64,000 nucleotides of DNA from the NCBI GenBank assembly GCA_025769875.1, contig JAGFNK010000217.1:1-64000 (forward strand), given 5' to 3'. Origin of the DNA: Russula earlei (lineage: Eukaryota; Basidiomycota; Agaricomycetes; Russulales; Russulaceae). Both the position numbers and the translations under genes were made by a program. Positions 33,690 to 45,111 of the stretch are shown here, piece after piece. Each line of letters begins with the position of its first letter. Position 1 is the stretch's first letter. The notes beneath the pieces were generated by a model. The model saw only the letters and a list, made by a program, of their open reading frames with translations, did not search any database and had not been told where the DNA came from.

Positions 33690-36242
33690 TTATGGCTGAT
33701 ATGATTGTGATGCTCCGATTCGTGATGAACTATGATGACCCTTAACGTACATCAAGGTCCCGTGCTGCGAGTCCCTACGTGATTTCTTTGTTAAAAACCA
33801 TGTCCTGAACAACTCCTCCAGCGAGCTGATAAATTTGCGGCGTTCGTTATCTGACAGCTTCTTCGATGAGACGCGGCCATCATACAGGTTCCGTAGATGG
33901 GACACAAGTATCTTGAGTGATGCACGCTCAAAGTTGTGTGGCAAAGGCGCAACTAAGGGCCATAAACTGATTAACGTTTGGCGTGCGAGGCGGTATGCTC
34001 CAATTGCGTAGAACACACTCGTGATGGCGTCTATGGCAGGAACATCAGGTCGGACACCAGCGGCAACCATTTGCCGGAGGACTCGCATCGCCCCTTCGGG
34101 ATTTTTCTGGCGCGCATAGCCCACAATGAGGATGGTGCGCATGACACAATTGGGCCTGATCCCCCCTTTCTCCGCTGAACTCATTACTGCCTCCGCTGCG
34201 GCCAATTCGCCTGTTGCGGCATAACCCTCCATCAGCGCGGCATAATGGTATTCATTGGGATGCAATCCACGCTCAAGCATCATTTGAAATATCTTCCTGG
34301 CTGTGTCCATGTCCATCTTTATCACGGCCTCGTGTCGAATTCGGATAGCGAACATCCGGTGGTCCGCGAGCACGCCACGATCGGCTAAGGATTGGACGGT
34401 TGGCCGGATACCGTCGACCTGGCGAGCGAGAACAGGGAAGACGCCAGCAGTCGGGTCAAAGGATGTGCCCACGGCCGATGTCCGAGCCAGGGGTGATGGA
34501 AGACGGGTTGGGAAGGGTCCATGCTTTCCAGAAGGGGTGGCATTCCAGCCTGATCGCTTGGCGCTACGAAAGCGCCGATGAAGGCTTTTGGCCACCAATC
34601 GAGGTAGGCTGGATACCGAAAGGTCGTTCGGGACGAATTCCTTGGCGACACGAGCGACATCAGCCACGGTGTATCGTTCAGCATTGAGGTGGGATACTAG
34701 AAGCCTTTTGGTGTGATCATCAGGGTTTACTTGACACTTTTGCATTAAGCGCAGAGAGGCTTGCAACCCATCGATGCCATGTAACTGCAACAAGCCAACT
34801 GCCAAAGCATTAAGAATCTCGACAGTTGGCTTAGGTAGAGTGCGAGGTAAGTGTAACCCCTCTTGAGGTCCAGATGAGAGAGGTATCCTTTCAAGGACGG
34901 CCTGAAAACCCTCGACGTCCGCGCAGATGGATGAAACGACACCGATCGCAGCACGCGGCCGGCCAATGGCGAAGTAGAGGCGAATAAGGGCAGCGATAAA
35001 CCGGCTGTCAAGAGTGAGACCAGAGCGTTCCACTTGCTCCAAAAGGCTATGTGCGGAAACTGAGTCGCCTTTGGAAGCCATGTAATGAAGAAGAATGGTG
35101 TATGTGGCAATGTCCGGCAGAATACGACGCGAGGCGTGACCACAACTTGATGAACGAATGAGATCTGAAAGAACAGCGTCCTCTCCTTCGCGTCTCAAGG
35201 GGTCTACGCCAAGCGACAGTTGGAATACGTCGAACGTTCCGAAATCGAAATGACGGACAAGCGATATGATACGTTCTATATCGTGGGCATCTATCGAGAA
35301 TTGCAGCAAGGCGTTCAAGATGCGAGTAGAGGTTTTCGCGCCTGCATCTCGGAGGGCATCGAGGGCGCGCGTCTGGACAACAACATCCGGGCCAAAGGTG
35401 CGATATGCAGAGATGATAGTAGCCTGCGTGCGGGTATCGATGGGAAACCCTGCTTTCGACATCTGTTGAATGACGGCCATGGCTTTGACGATGTTTCGAT
35501 TGCGGAGATGGCCAGATAAAAGAAGGTGATATGTCCTCCGGCTCGGTGACAGACCCTCTTCTTCGAACCATCCTAAAGCACGATCCAAACGTGCAAACCG
35601 TGACGTTTCGACCAGCGCACGAATACACCAATCTAGAAGGCGGACTGTGTGACGTCCCAACTGACGTTTTTGAAGATGAGCTAAAGGGGGTATCAACCTC
35701 CATTCCCGAGCCTCGGCGAGTCGGCGAGCGACTGCTTCGTACACCTCCCTTTCCAAACGACAACCGCAACGATGTGCAGCAGCTAGGACCAGAAGTACTG
35801 TGTGGGGACGTGCGGTAGATATCATCTGTTGGGCAAGGCTGGACGCCGTGCGACTGTCGGAGAATGCGCGGAGCAAGCCGGGGTTTGTCAAAATGTTCGT
35901 TACATTCTTTCCCGAGGATTGAGTAGCGGTGGGGCGTGAACGTCTCATTGTTCGGATGTGTTCTAAAACAAGGTCGTGACTGGGGGGTGCAATCGACTGA
36001 TGCTTGGGGAGTTGGCGAGTGCTCTGGGAAGGGCCGTCGGACGTATTTAGTTCGTCGGAATCGCGTGGCACGGGGACTGACCGCGCCCTTCGTCGGGAAA
36101 GAGCAAAAGATCTCAGGCATGTGAGGGGAAGGGAAAGGTATGGACGGGGATTCCGGAGTGACGAGAGAATGAAAATATCGGCCAGAGAGTGTAGGAGCTG
36201 ATGGAGAGCTTGTCTGTTGCCACTGCCAACTCTCCAAAGCAT
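33690..36242 (-). CDS. Pentatricopeptide-repeat protein
   Basis: A single uninterrupted frame of about 850 residues, unusual here where most genes are heavily split. The N-terminus from MLWRVGSGNRQALHQ to RSFALSRRRARSV is basic and hydroxylated, as in mitochondrial presequences. PPR-like helical pairs recur: RTYHLLLSGHLRNRNIVKAM, ATYTILLHYMASKGDSVSAH, and near the C-terminus NEYHYAALMEGYAATGELAA and CVMRTILIVGYARQKNPEGA. PPR proteins bind organellar RNA and act in its processing, stability or translation. The specific target cannot be deduced. The ATG chosen is the first in frame; the frame is open for a few codons upstream without another ATG. Confidence 0.88.
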   Translation of the reverse strand: MLWRVGSGNRQALHQLLHSLADIFILSSLRNPRPYLSLPLTCLRSFALSRRRARSVPVPRDSDELNTSDGPSQSTRQLPKHQSIAPPSHDLVLEHIRTMRRSRPTATQSSGKNVTNILTNPGLLRAFSDSRTASSLAQQMISTARPHTVLLVLAAAHRCGCRLEREVYEAVARRLAEAREWRLIPPLAHLQKRQLGRHTVRLLDWCIRALVETSRFARLDRALGWFEEEGLSPSRRTYHLLLSGHLRNRNIVKAMAVIQQMSKAGFPIDTRTQATIISAYRTFGPDVVVQTRALDALRDAGAKTSTRILNALLQFSIDAHDIERIISLVRHFDFGTFDVFQLSLGVDPLRREGEDAVLSDLIRSSSCGHASRRILPDIATYTILLHYMASKGDSVSAHSLLEQVERSGLTLDSRFIAALIRLYFAIGRPRAAIGVVSSICADVEGFQAVLERIPLSSGPQEGLHLPRTLPKPTVEILNALAVGLLQLHGIDGLQASLRLMQKCQVNPDDHTKRLLVSHLNAERYTVADVARVAKEFVPNDLSVSSLPRLVAKSLHRRFRSAKRSGWNATPSGKHGPFPTRLPSPLARTSAVGTSFDPTAGVFPVLARQVDGIRPTVQSLADRGVLADHRMFAIRIRHEAVIKMDMDTARKIFQMMLERGLHPNEYHYAALMEGYAATGELAAAEAVMSSAEKGGIRPNCVMRTILIVGYARQKNPEGAMRVLRQMVAAGVRPDVPAIDAITSVFYAIGAYRLARQTLISLWPLVAPLPHNFERASLKILVSHLRNLYDGRVSSKKLSDNERRKFISSLEELFRTWFLTKKSRRDSQHGTLMYVKGHHSSSRIGASQSYQP

Positions 36243-37588
36243 GGACAGCCCGGTCAAACGTCAGGAGAGAACGGTGTTAAGACACCGTGGACGTGGGCTG
36301 TGAAGACGGCGGTAAGCGATCGAGAGAAAAGGGAAGCACACGTGGAAGAGGGAAGGCAGAAACGACCTCACATGAACCACGAGGCAGGACAGAGAGGAGA
36401 ACGAGTTGACAAAAAGAGGCCTACGCTGGCCAACGCAGGACGGGACGGAGAGGATGGGACAGGTGCGGTAATTCGGGTGGGAGACGCATACAGTCAACGG
36501 TCGCGGTCGGTCACCCGGTCACCCCTGTCCCCTTCAGCGGGTATTGCCGCACTCGGTCAGTCCCTCAAGCGAGATCTCTGTTCTGGTTTTCTTTTTCACC
36601 TTAGCTTAGCATGAAACCGCAAACCCGCTTGGGCGCCACCAGTCTATACTTTTACGAGGGCCAACGCCGTCCCATGAAATTTTAATTTCTTTCGCAAAAT
36701 CATCCATCCCGCCCGGCTGCAATAGGAAAGGGGGTAAGGTAACGGTAGGGTAAGGGAATAAATGGCGCGGGCGTGGGAGGTTTCGTCTGTGGCTCGACGT
36801 GGGACGTCGAAGTAGCCGGTCACCTCTGGGGGCCGCCCATTACCTACTGTGTCCGATGAGCTCTGCCACACAAAAAACATGTCTTGTTTCCTTGCAGCCA
36901 AAAGATCAGTGAGTCATCTTCACTTTGATCATGTTTGAGTCAACTCGGAGAGAACAGGCCTTCGGACGATGGAACGTAGATCCCGTGTATGTCGCATTAT
37001 GTGAACAGGTCGTTGTCTGTGCATTCCGGTCTCACGATCTGCTCGGCAGGCGCTGGTCCGAAAGGCACGCTGATTTCATGAAGCTCCCCACCCCGGTTCG
37101 ATGGCGGACTATCGAGCAACTCCAATGCCTCGATTCTCATCAATTCTGCACTCCAAAGCTCAACTTTGACATCTACCTCCGCTCTCAGTCACTTTACCGA
37201 CGCAAGGTTTGTTCAATTGCCCATTCCCGCGGAATGAATCAATTCCGGCCGACTGGCCCTGACGCGTGTTTTGGGTTACTTCCCAGGTCGTTTAGTGTTG
37301 ATGGTCGCTCATTTCAATGTCAATGCTCAATACCGTCTGCCCACGAATGGTAGAACCCTGGAGCGCCCGGAGATCCGCTTGTCGATTGACTGTTAGACGC
37401 TCGACCCATCGCGTAAGGGTATCAAAAATCTACACCTAACTCAACCGCCGCCCTGGCGACGGCGCGAGAAACCATGAGTTTCATCGCTTTGCCTGCCCCG
37501 AGCTGTTCGCCGTGAAATGACGCGTGGCATGCGAATGTATAAAAAGGTCGGATGATCGTGCTAACTCCCTAGTTACCTCGCCGTTCCT
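36243..37588. other. Intergenic: divergent promoters, no gene recognised
   Basis: 1.35 kb between the PPR start and the adenylation enzyme start. Frames up to about 140 codons occur but have no recognised domain. TATAAAAAGG at 37537-37546 lies about 40 bp before the adenylation gene ATG and is a good TATA box candidate for it. Confidence 0.55.
37537..37546 (+). promoter_or_regulatory. TATA box candidate for the adenylation enzyme
   Basis: TATAAAAAGG stands 43 bp upstream of the ATG at 37589. The position implies a short leader. TATA-driven promoters often serve regulated rather than housekeeping genes. Confidence 0.4.
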
Positions 37589-39489
37589 ATGGCTCACATC
37601 CACTCCCTTAGGTCGCACCTTACAGTGCTTCAGACCAGCGCGTCCCATTTCCCCTCTTTGCCCGCCTTCTATGTACCTCAGTCTTTCTCAGAGTCGGGTG
37701 ACGTAGCATCCTGGGAGCCCGTCTCGTACATCCAATTTCTCCTCGACGTTGAATTATTCGCAAGACATTGGGGCCATGTGCTTAGGCACGATGGCGTCCC
37801 TCCGCGGTCTGTCATCGGCATGTGGTCAGTCAATTTATACTTCATTTCACCCTTCGATGTCCAATAATATGTTATTCTAGGTTGAGTGGCATGACCTACG
37901 TTGACGTCCTACACATCTACGGACTCACACGTGCTGGCTATATCCCACAACTCTTCAGCATTCGACTACCCAATCCTGACGTTGTTTATGAACTGCTTGG
38001 CAAGGCAAATGCCTGTGCACTTCTTGTCGACCCGTCATTCGAAGGTCTTCTCAAACACTGTCCTGTTCCGACACATCACGCTGCTACGACAATATCCGAT
38101 ATAAATTCCCATGATGCGCCCCTCCCAACCCTCCTCAAGCTCAAAGAGGATGACATCGTCTTTATCTTCCATACTAGTGGTTCCACTTCGGGTACCCCCA
38201 AGCTCGTACCTTGCAGTTTGTCCTGGCTTGATTCTACTATCACCAAGTCGCATCAAATTGCGAAGCCTGTTAGCCGAACTGAGCGCAATCAAGATGTCAC
38301 AGTGTGGATGTGAGTGATCCGAGTTTATGCCTTCCGCACCGAGTTGAATAAGATCTAAAAGGGGGAGCATGTGCCACATTGCACAGTCATTCAGTGAGTT
38401 GCCACCAAAGAATCCACCGATCTGATCGTTCTGACGCCCATCTATCAGTGTTACTTGGATCTCTCCAACATGGTACCTGTACTGTCCAGCCTTCTAAGCA
38501 GGCGTTTTCATCAAACGAACTATTATTGATGATTCGGGACTGCGGTGTGAATCGCCTTAATCAGTTTGCCACATTCCTCACCCACCACCTTCGACACTCT
38601 CGGCAAACCCCGAAACTCCTTGCGCTCATGCAAACCCTGGACGACGCGCTGTACAGTGGTCTGGCACTTCCACAGGAAGAGGAGGAATGGGCACACGCAA
38701 ACGGGATAAAGCTACGCGTGAGTACGCATACTTTTTGATGCATCTGTGTCTAATCCTCCACAAGAACCTCTTTGGTAGTACAGAATGTGCTGCAATGCTC
38801 GTGTCAACGGGAGACTCCGACATGTATCTTCAACCCCTTGATGGGATGTCATACGCGTTCCTTCCAATAGCCGAAACCGAAACCGAAACCGAGACCGAGA
38901 CCCCGTCAGAGGAACAGTCTGCATCTTTGCTCGAACTTGTCATACTCGCGGAGTCACCGGACTGTCCGGCTAGCTCCTTGCGGGCCGCCGATGGACACTT
39001 CCATACAGGGGATCTTTTTCAAGAGGTCCGACCCGGCTATTATATTTCCAAGGGCCGAGATGACGACTGGATCAAGAGCGAAAACAGTCTTCGTTGTGAT
39101 ACCAAGTACGCTCCACCTTCGTCTCTATGACCCTGGTTGACCTGTTCTGCAGGGCTATCGAGGACAACGTCCGCGCAACTTGTGGTGATCTGGTGTCTGA
39201 GTGTGTCGTTGTTGGCAACGGTCGTCCATCACCAGCGCTATTCATCGAGACGAACTCGGATATGCCCCAGCTCAAATTGAAACGGGAAATTCTCCGACGC
39301 ACCCGACAGTTCCACTCCAGAAGATACTTGCACGAACGAATTAGTTCAGCAGACGTGATCGTGGTCGTTGAAAAAGGTTCATTACCCAGAACAGCCACTA
39401 AAGGCAACGTTCGTAGGAGAGCAACAGAAGAGGCCTTTAGGACTCTTCTGGACAAGATCTATAATGCGGAATGGACCGGAACATCATGA
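37589..39489 (+). CDS. Stand-alone adenylate-forming (AMP-binding) enzyme, NRPS-like
   Basis: Six exons (37589-37824, 37881-38309, 38362-38393, 38449-38717, 38765-39105, 39153-39489) join in phase to 547 residues. The protein activates a carboxylic acid as acyl-AMP. Motifs in order are VFIFHTSGSTSGTPKLVP (P-loop, A3), NLFGSTECA (A5), DGHFHTGDLF (A7), SKGRDDDWIK (A8) and PRTATKGNVRRR with the A10 lysine. The segment SLRCDTKAIEDNVRATCGD is typical of basidiomycete NRPS-like reductases, yet no thiolation, reductase or thioesterase domain follows; the stop comes right after the adenylation domain. Residues ETETETETE are a microsatellite product. Substrate is unknown. It might feed a separate carrier or CoA. 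Confidence 0.85.
38874..38902. repeat. In-frame hexanucleotide microsatellite
   Basis: CCGAAA/CCGAGA units repeat about five times inside the adenylation gene and encode alternating Glu-Thr. The unit length of six keeps the frame when copies change. Confidence 0.8.
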
Positions 39490-39710
39490 GTAATCATGGA
39501 CTTTACAGGCACCTATTACATTTACACCCGTTATTATCTCGCAGAGATAATTGTATCTCCGATATGACTACCCATACTGGTAGGATTAATGCGTAGTAGT
39601 ACTAATAAGGGCACGGCCTTTTAGTTTTCATTTTACAATAGTACAATAATCGCACCTACTCCTAAAATATTAAATCTTGCTTATTATCGCCCTTCGTTAC
39701 CTGGGGCATC

Positions 39711-40774
39711 TCAAACATCCGATATGGTGATGAGGACTTGTTGAGAGTTTATTTGCATATGAAGGAGCTCAGTATGGTTAATGGCCGTCTTGACATGTAC
39801 ATGAATGTCAAGATGTTGAGGCAAAGATGACATTTCTTGTTCATTCGCCGCGTTGTGGGAGGGAGGAACAATACGAATCAAGTCCAGCGTAATCTGATGT
39901 GTCAGGAAAAAATCATGACTAGACTTTGGAATCGAACTGATCCGATTCACTGATGTTGGAAAAGATGGAAGGGACAGCCCATACAACTGTAAAGGGTCAT
40001 TACGCGCCGCAGAAGTAGGGCTTTGCCCCCACGTAAGGATAACAGTGACGGGATAATGTGATCGACGGAAATCCCACAAGGATCTGACGATGGACAGTGG
40101 TGTTGCAAGGCTGATTGGATGTGCTGATGCGAGTTGTTCGGCCTCTACGCAGTCGAGCCAGTAAAAACTGCTGGCGGAATCGATGGCGAGAAGAGCGATC
40201 TCGGAGGTGGGAAGATTACGCATATGATACGACGACAAATTAGCTAAACCAGCTGCGAGCTGTGATGAGGACTTTGGGCGGAAGATGTGAATGTTTCGAA
40301 GGGCGACGATCTGCCCTGTGGCAATTTCGTCAGAGGAGAAGCTGTCTGGCAGGCGCGCCCGCAGTAATGTTCGAAGACGGTGGATATCGAAGGTACCATC
40401 TGTGTCGAACACGATTGAGACCTTGTTCCAGCCACCGAAGCGGAGTGGAAGAATGCAGGAGCATATCAGGTAGTAGAGAAGATGTGTTTTCCCTGAGCCG
40501 GGAGGACCCCGGACTTCAATAACATCGCCACGATGGAGGGAGGACAGACATGAGAGTCCGGGAAATGGTGGTGTAGGGATTCCGGTAGATGCGGGGGCTG
40601 TGCTGAGACATGGCAAATTTTTCCCAAACAAGCAAGAAAAAAAACTAACAGTTGGATCGCGCGGTGCTCAACAGCTGTTAATGGAGTGGAGTGAGTGGTC
40701 CGACTTTTGATCTGAGAGAGAAATTTTACCTCATCAAGGGATTCTGATTCCAAGTCGTACTCGTTCTCCATCAT
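39711..40774 (-). CDS. XRCC2: RAD51 paralogue XRCC2
   Basis: XRCC2 is a RecA-fold protein of the BCDX2 complex in homologous recombination. Exons 40730-40774, 40650-40674 (25 nt) and 39711-40597 (minus) join in phase to 318 residues. The Walker A motif is GPPGSGKTHLLYYL. It is followed by CILPLRFGG, VSIVFDTDGTFDIHRLRTLL and the Walker B-like LLAIDSASSFYWLD, which matches the XRCC2-specific SAFYWID. The short N-terminus MMENEYDLESESLDELL also fits the family. The upstream in-frame ATG at 40909 would add 45 proline-rich residues and leave only 5 bp to the divergent gene, so I prefer 40774. Length agrees with the family. Confidence 0.88.
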
Positions 40775-40914
40775 CAATGGCTCGTCTCTGCTGATGGCCG
40801 GCCTCGTTTTGTTTTGATGGCGGCACACGTGACCAGGAACGCGAGCGGGCGGGCGAGGGGGTCGAGGACAGGCTTTGCTTGACTTGACCAACGGAAGCAA
40901 CACGTCCACATAGA
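40775..40914. promoter_or_regulatory. Bidirectional promoter: XRCC2 / coiled-coil gene
   Basis: 140 bp separate divergent start codons. It contains GGCACACGTGACC, with a CACGTG core. No TATA box is evident. Confidence 0.55.
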
Positions 40915-43389
40915 ATGTCTACTGCTGCCCCAAAGGCTACCCCTTCTCCGTCCCCTCGCCGTTCCTCGTCTATATCGTCACATCCCAATACAACTACCAT
41001 CACAAGGGGCGCCACGGCTCGTTCTGCAATCAATCCTCGTGTTTCTGCCTCCCTCAACCCCCCACGGCGTACGTCCGTCAAGAGCACAACACCTCCACCA
41101 GTCAGCCGAGATGCCACGGAGGTACTGGCTGCATCCCTCAAGCGAGAGACAGAAGAGAAGGAGAGGGTGTGTGATCGCGTCCCTATCTATTCTTCGCGTC
41201 AACCACCGTGCTCAAGTGCTCGTAGCTTCTCATTCAATTACAGAACAAGGACCAGACTATTACAACCCTAACCGAGGAGACTGTCAACTTCTCCACAGCG
41301 CTGAACACAGCCGAGACACGGTTATATGAGTTCTATGCCGAGCAGGCTAGAATGGAAGAGGAACTGGCTGCCCGCATCGAGGTCACGGAGAAGCTCAGGG
41401 CGCAGGTCCGCGAGCTTGAAAAGGAGAAGCGTGATCTACACAGAAGATACAATGAACAGGTAGGTCCGCGATATTCGACATGTCCTGCTAAGGTAGTAAA
41501 CACGTGTTTCCAATAAGACTGCTACCTTTGAGGCGGAACGCCAAGCTTTCTATGATAACGAGAATCATCTCAAGTCTCGTATCCAGTCCCTCACACAAGT
41601 ACGGTCACAAGAAGCAGTACCACGATCACCGAATGTACCTGATACACCAGAAGCGGAGACAGAGGACGACGTGGAAGAGGAAGTTGTCGAATCCTCCGTT
41701 TCATCTCATGCGAAGGAAGATCTTGACGCGGAACCCGCTGAGCTGACAGCTCTGAAGCTAGAATTGTCCACCCTGTCTACATCCTATGCGTCACTTCAGA
41801 GCACCCTCGTCCTTTTGCAGACGCAGCTCGTCGACCTAAAGCGGGTGAATAATCAACTTCAGGAGGAGAACGAAAGCTACAACATTCTTCTACGCGAAAA
41901 GACTCTCAGCGGTCAGTACGACCTATTCAGGCGGGTTGGCGGGGACAGGTCCAGTTATGACGAAGACAGCCAGACGGACGACATGGCTGACGTCCAAAGT
42001 ATGCGAAGTGGTGCACACAGCAGCCAACTAGGCACAGTCGACGAACACCCGAATGAGGACGATTTGCAAACCAACTTTGGCGCAGATCGTAGCGCTCTCA
42101 TGCAAAATTCCGATGACGAGGGCTCTCTGGAGAGAGAGGGTTCGAACCGCGGCGGCAAACGCAATCGTCATGGTCGTAGTCGCCATGGTGGCTCTTCACG
42201 TTCTCCCGTGTCTCGGGGCGAATGCCTTGCTGGACTGCCTATCACTGGGCCGGGGCTTGACCTGGCCGCCGAGTTGGGAAGAGCCGAAAACAGAGGCATA
42301 TCCGAAGATCAAACGGACGACGTCTCTGGCCCGCCAAGAGATAAACGAGGAAAGAAGCTTTCGTCCGAATCAAGGAAGGGTTCCGCGCCGGATGCTGGAA
42401 TGGAACGGACCCGATCTCTTAACGAGGTGGATACCTTGCGAAACGAGATCAAATCCCTCAAAGACGCAAACAAGGCGCTCTCTCTCTATGCGTCGAAGAT
42501 TATTGATAGAATTATCGCCCAGGAAGGGTTTGAGCATGTCTTGGCTATTGATTATGATGCAAAGTCACCCGCTACTCCAACCGTACCGGTAACTTCTTCA
42601 CACACATCCGCGGAAGCTGACAAGAAGTCGAAGCGGCGCAATACGATGTATGCCAGTTCTGATTCTAATCCTCCCCCACGCGTCGAAAAACTCACCACGT
42701 TCAACTCACCACCTCCGAATAACTCCCCGCCACAGCGCTCAAACCGGCGTTCGTTATCCTTTGACTGGCGTGCGCTCTCTTCATTCGTAAGTGGGGACAA
42801 GGACAAGAAGCCCGACACAAATCCCAACCTTCGCCCCCTCACGCTCAAACCTGGTACCAGAATCGGCGGCGCACGCAAACTCGAAACACTGGAGGATGAG
42901 GAGGACCGCAGAGAGCGCGAGCGGCTAAATGCGACAATGAAGCTCATGGGCATCGAGAAGCCTCCTCTGCCACAAAGGATCCAGTCAGTCAATGCCCTGT
43001 CGGAGACGTCCACACCCACCTCAACGGCGGAAAGTGTGGCGAGCTCATCGCTCGTCTCTCGCTTCTCGTTATTTCGCCGTACGACCGCAACCCCCGACCT
43101 AGCAGCCAATTCTTCCGCTGCAGCATTGCAAGGGAGCCCGCAAGGAAACCCCACCAACCTTACTCATGACACGCTCGTCCAGGCGCAGGCAGAAGAATCG
43201 CTAGCTGCGCTTGACGCACAGGAGCGTATGCTTAGTGCTGAGATGGCTAAGGGAGGCAATGGTGGCTTCACTGAAATCCTGCCTCGCCGCAAGTCCGGAA
43301 GCAGGCGCTCATACACAAGTGGCGGCGGGAGCGGAAGCGGAAGCACTGTATGGAGTGCCGGTATGAGCCGCGCCGGTGAGGATGACTGA
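40915..43389 (+). CDS. Coiled-coil protein of unknown function
   Basis: Exons 40915-41166, 41244-41459 and 41518-43389 give 779 residues. I cannot name it. After a Ser/Thr/Pro-rich start, three coiled-coil blocks follow: LNTAETRLYEFYAEQARMEE onward, ELTALKLELSTLSTSYASLQ onward, and NEVDTLRNEIKSLKDANKAL. The last leads into SLYASKIIDRIIAQEGFEHV, which I have seen in conserved fungal coiled-coil proteins. The rest is disordered and rich in Ser, Pro and Gly, ending SGGGSGSGSTVW. A cytoskeletal or trafficking scaffold is plausible. It shares a 140 bp promoter with XRCC2. Confidence 0.75.
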
Positions 43390-43683
43390 CCAATCGAACC
43401 CTGATCACTGTAACCTCGGAAGTATACCATCGCTTAGAGCGTCATTATTTACCCCACTTTCTCCACTAGGTCACGATCAACTTGCAGAACGCATTTATTA
43501 GATACCACTAGAAAATATATACACTTTATGTAATTCACCCGCAAACAGAGATTGGAGTTTTGAGCGAGGGTCGGACTGGTGGAGAAAATTAGACGAGGAA
43601 TGTCATATTGCCGTCACAACGATGAAACCAGACTGATGACGTTGGGCCAGCTTCTGACGCCAATGCGCAGTATCATCCGCGGT

Positions 43684-44927
43684 CTATTGTTTACGTTGTT
43701 GCGTTGTTGAGAAGTGTGGAACAAGCGTGTTCTGTGCATGCGTTTGGATCGTTGCGAATGGGTTCGCAGCAAACTCGGGGTTCGAACGTATCAGAGGTTG
43801 ACGGAAACGCTCGGCTTTCCTGCGCAAGGAAAAGTGGAAAGAAAGAAAAAAAAAATTATTAGATGAACGAACTCCGTTTGCATGTGCGCGAAGGGGATAG
43901 GGAGGAGGACGAGGACGGACGGGCGCGAGACGTACAGGGCGCGACGTCGCTGGGATCTCGAGAGGGGGTTGCCCCTCCCTTCGCCAATCATGCCGGGTCG
44001 GGTCGACTGCGGCGCCACACGCGCGTCAGGCGTGATGGTCGCCGTCGCGGAGGAGTTGGATTTGGCGACGAATTTCGGTGACGCGGCACCGTCGTCGTCG
44101 AGAACTCCCTCCCCGGCGATAGCAGCACTGGACGTCGAAGCTGTGGCCGCGGCGTCAATCGCTTTTTTCCCCGCGGACCTCGCGCCGCCACCGTCGGCGG
44201 CCGCTTCCGCCAGGGAGGCGACGGATGGAAGAGCGGCCCTTAGCGATGTCAGGTCGCCCACCGCCCCGAGACGTTCCCTCTCCCTGCGTTTCAGCCTGCG
44301 CGCGTGCGATTTCGAATACGGTGCGCGGGAGGCTTCCAATCCTGTTGCGATCCATTCATCCACCCATCATCATTTTGTGTGTGCGTGCGTGCGACGATGA
44401 TGGACGAAAGTGGTCATAGCCAAGGTGTGTGCGCGCAGGGTTTGTAAAACCGACCAAATCCAAAAAGAGAAATGAACAAAGTATACAAAAAGGGTAGATG
44501 GGAATCGGTGGAGAAACGTTTTGTTTGTTGTTTTGAGAGTGTGTGTGGGCCGGGGAGGATGACGGGACGCCACGTACTTTGGATGAAGAGCTCGTGCTTG
44601 AGGATCCGCCTCTCTTTCTTGTTCGGAGCTTGCTCACTGGACGCACTTTCGTTTACGGAATGTAATAGTTCTTCGGCCTTGATGTGAAATTGAACTGAGA
44701 TCGTGTTCAAAGATATGATATAGAACTCAGGTTCACGTACGGAGGCATCTTTGAGCGTTCCGACGTCAATGTGCTGTACGGCGTTATCTTGGATCGCAAA
44801 CGGGCGATCGACGAGCTTCACGGATGTGGTGTGAGCACGGGAGATAGAGCGTCTTGAACGGACTTTGGGCTGTGCTGATGATCACCTATTTTTACTCTGT
44901 GATGCTGGTGTGAAAAGCTCTAACCAT
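43684..44927 (-). CDS. SLX9: Ribosome biogenesis protein SLX9
   Basis: SLX9 is a pre-40S assembly and export factor. Five exons (44925-44927, 44741-44869, 44578-44677, 43936-44341, 43684-43819) give 257 residues with consistent phases. The first exon is the ATG alone. Recognised blocks are MPKVRSRRSISR, NKKERRILKHELFIQRLE, ASRAPYSKSHARRLKRRERE, the C-terminal MIGEGRGNPLSRSQRRRAL and NPEFAANPFATIQTHAQNTL, the expected SLX9 end. An Ala-rich linker sits between. The third intron, about 236 nt, is much longer than its neighbours and includes the GT-rich stretch near 44375-44395. No frame damage is visible. Confidence 0.93.
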
Positions 44928-45111
44928 GATGATGTGTGTTGTTCTTGTCCGACGAGGAGGGGCGTTACTTGATCTGACCAGATTAGGATCAATCTCATCA
45001 TCTCAATCTACAAGGGTCGGGTCAATACCCTCTCAGCCACAACTCAACGAATGGAAATGTAGAGCAGAATATTGATTCTACGGCATTGTCTATCTCTCTG
45101 TTCTCTACATA

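Noticed and set aside
36925..37353. Plus-strand frame of about 140 codons before the adenylation gene
   Set aside because: No ATG-initiated domain, no recognised motif and no convincing intron. Probably chance or promoter sequence.
42552..43157. Minus-strand frame of 201 codons
   Set aside because: It is antisense to the Ser-rich tail of the coiled-coil protein and is low in complexity with no start context.
43770..43790. GGGTTCGAAC resembling a tRNA B box
   Set aside because: No A box or cloverleaf could be folded around it, and it falls in the last exon of SLX9.
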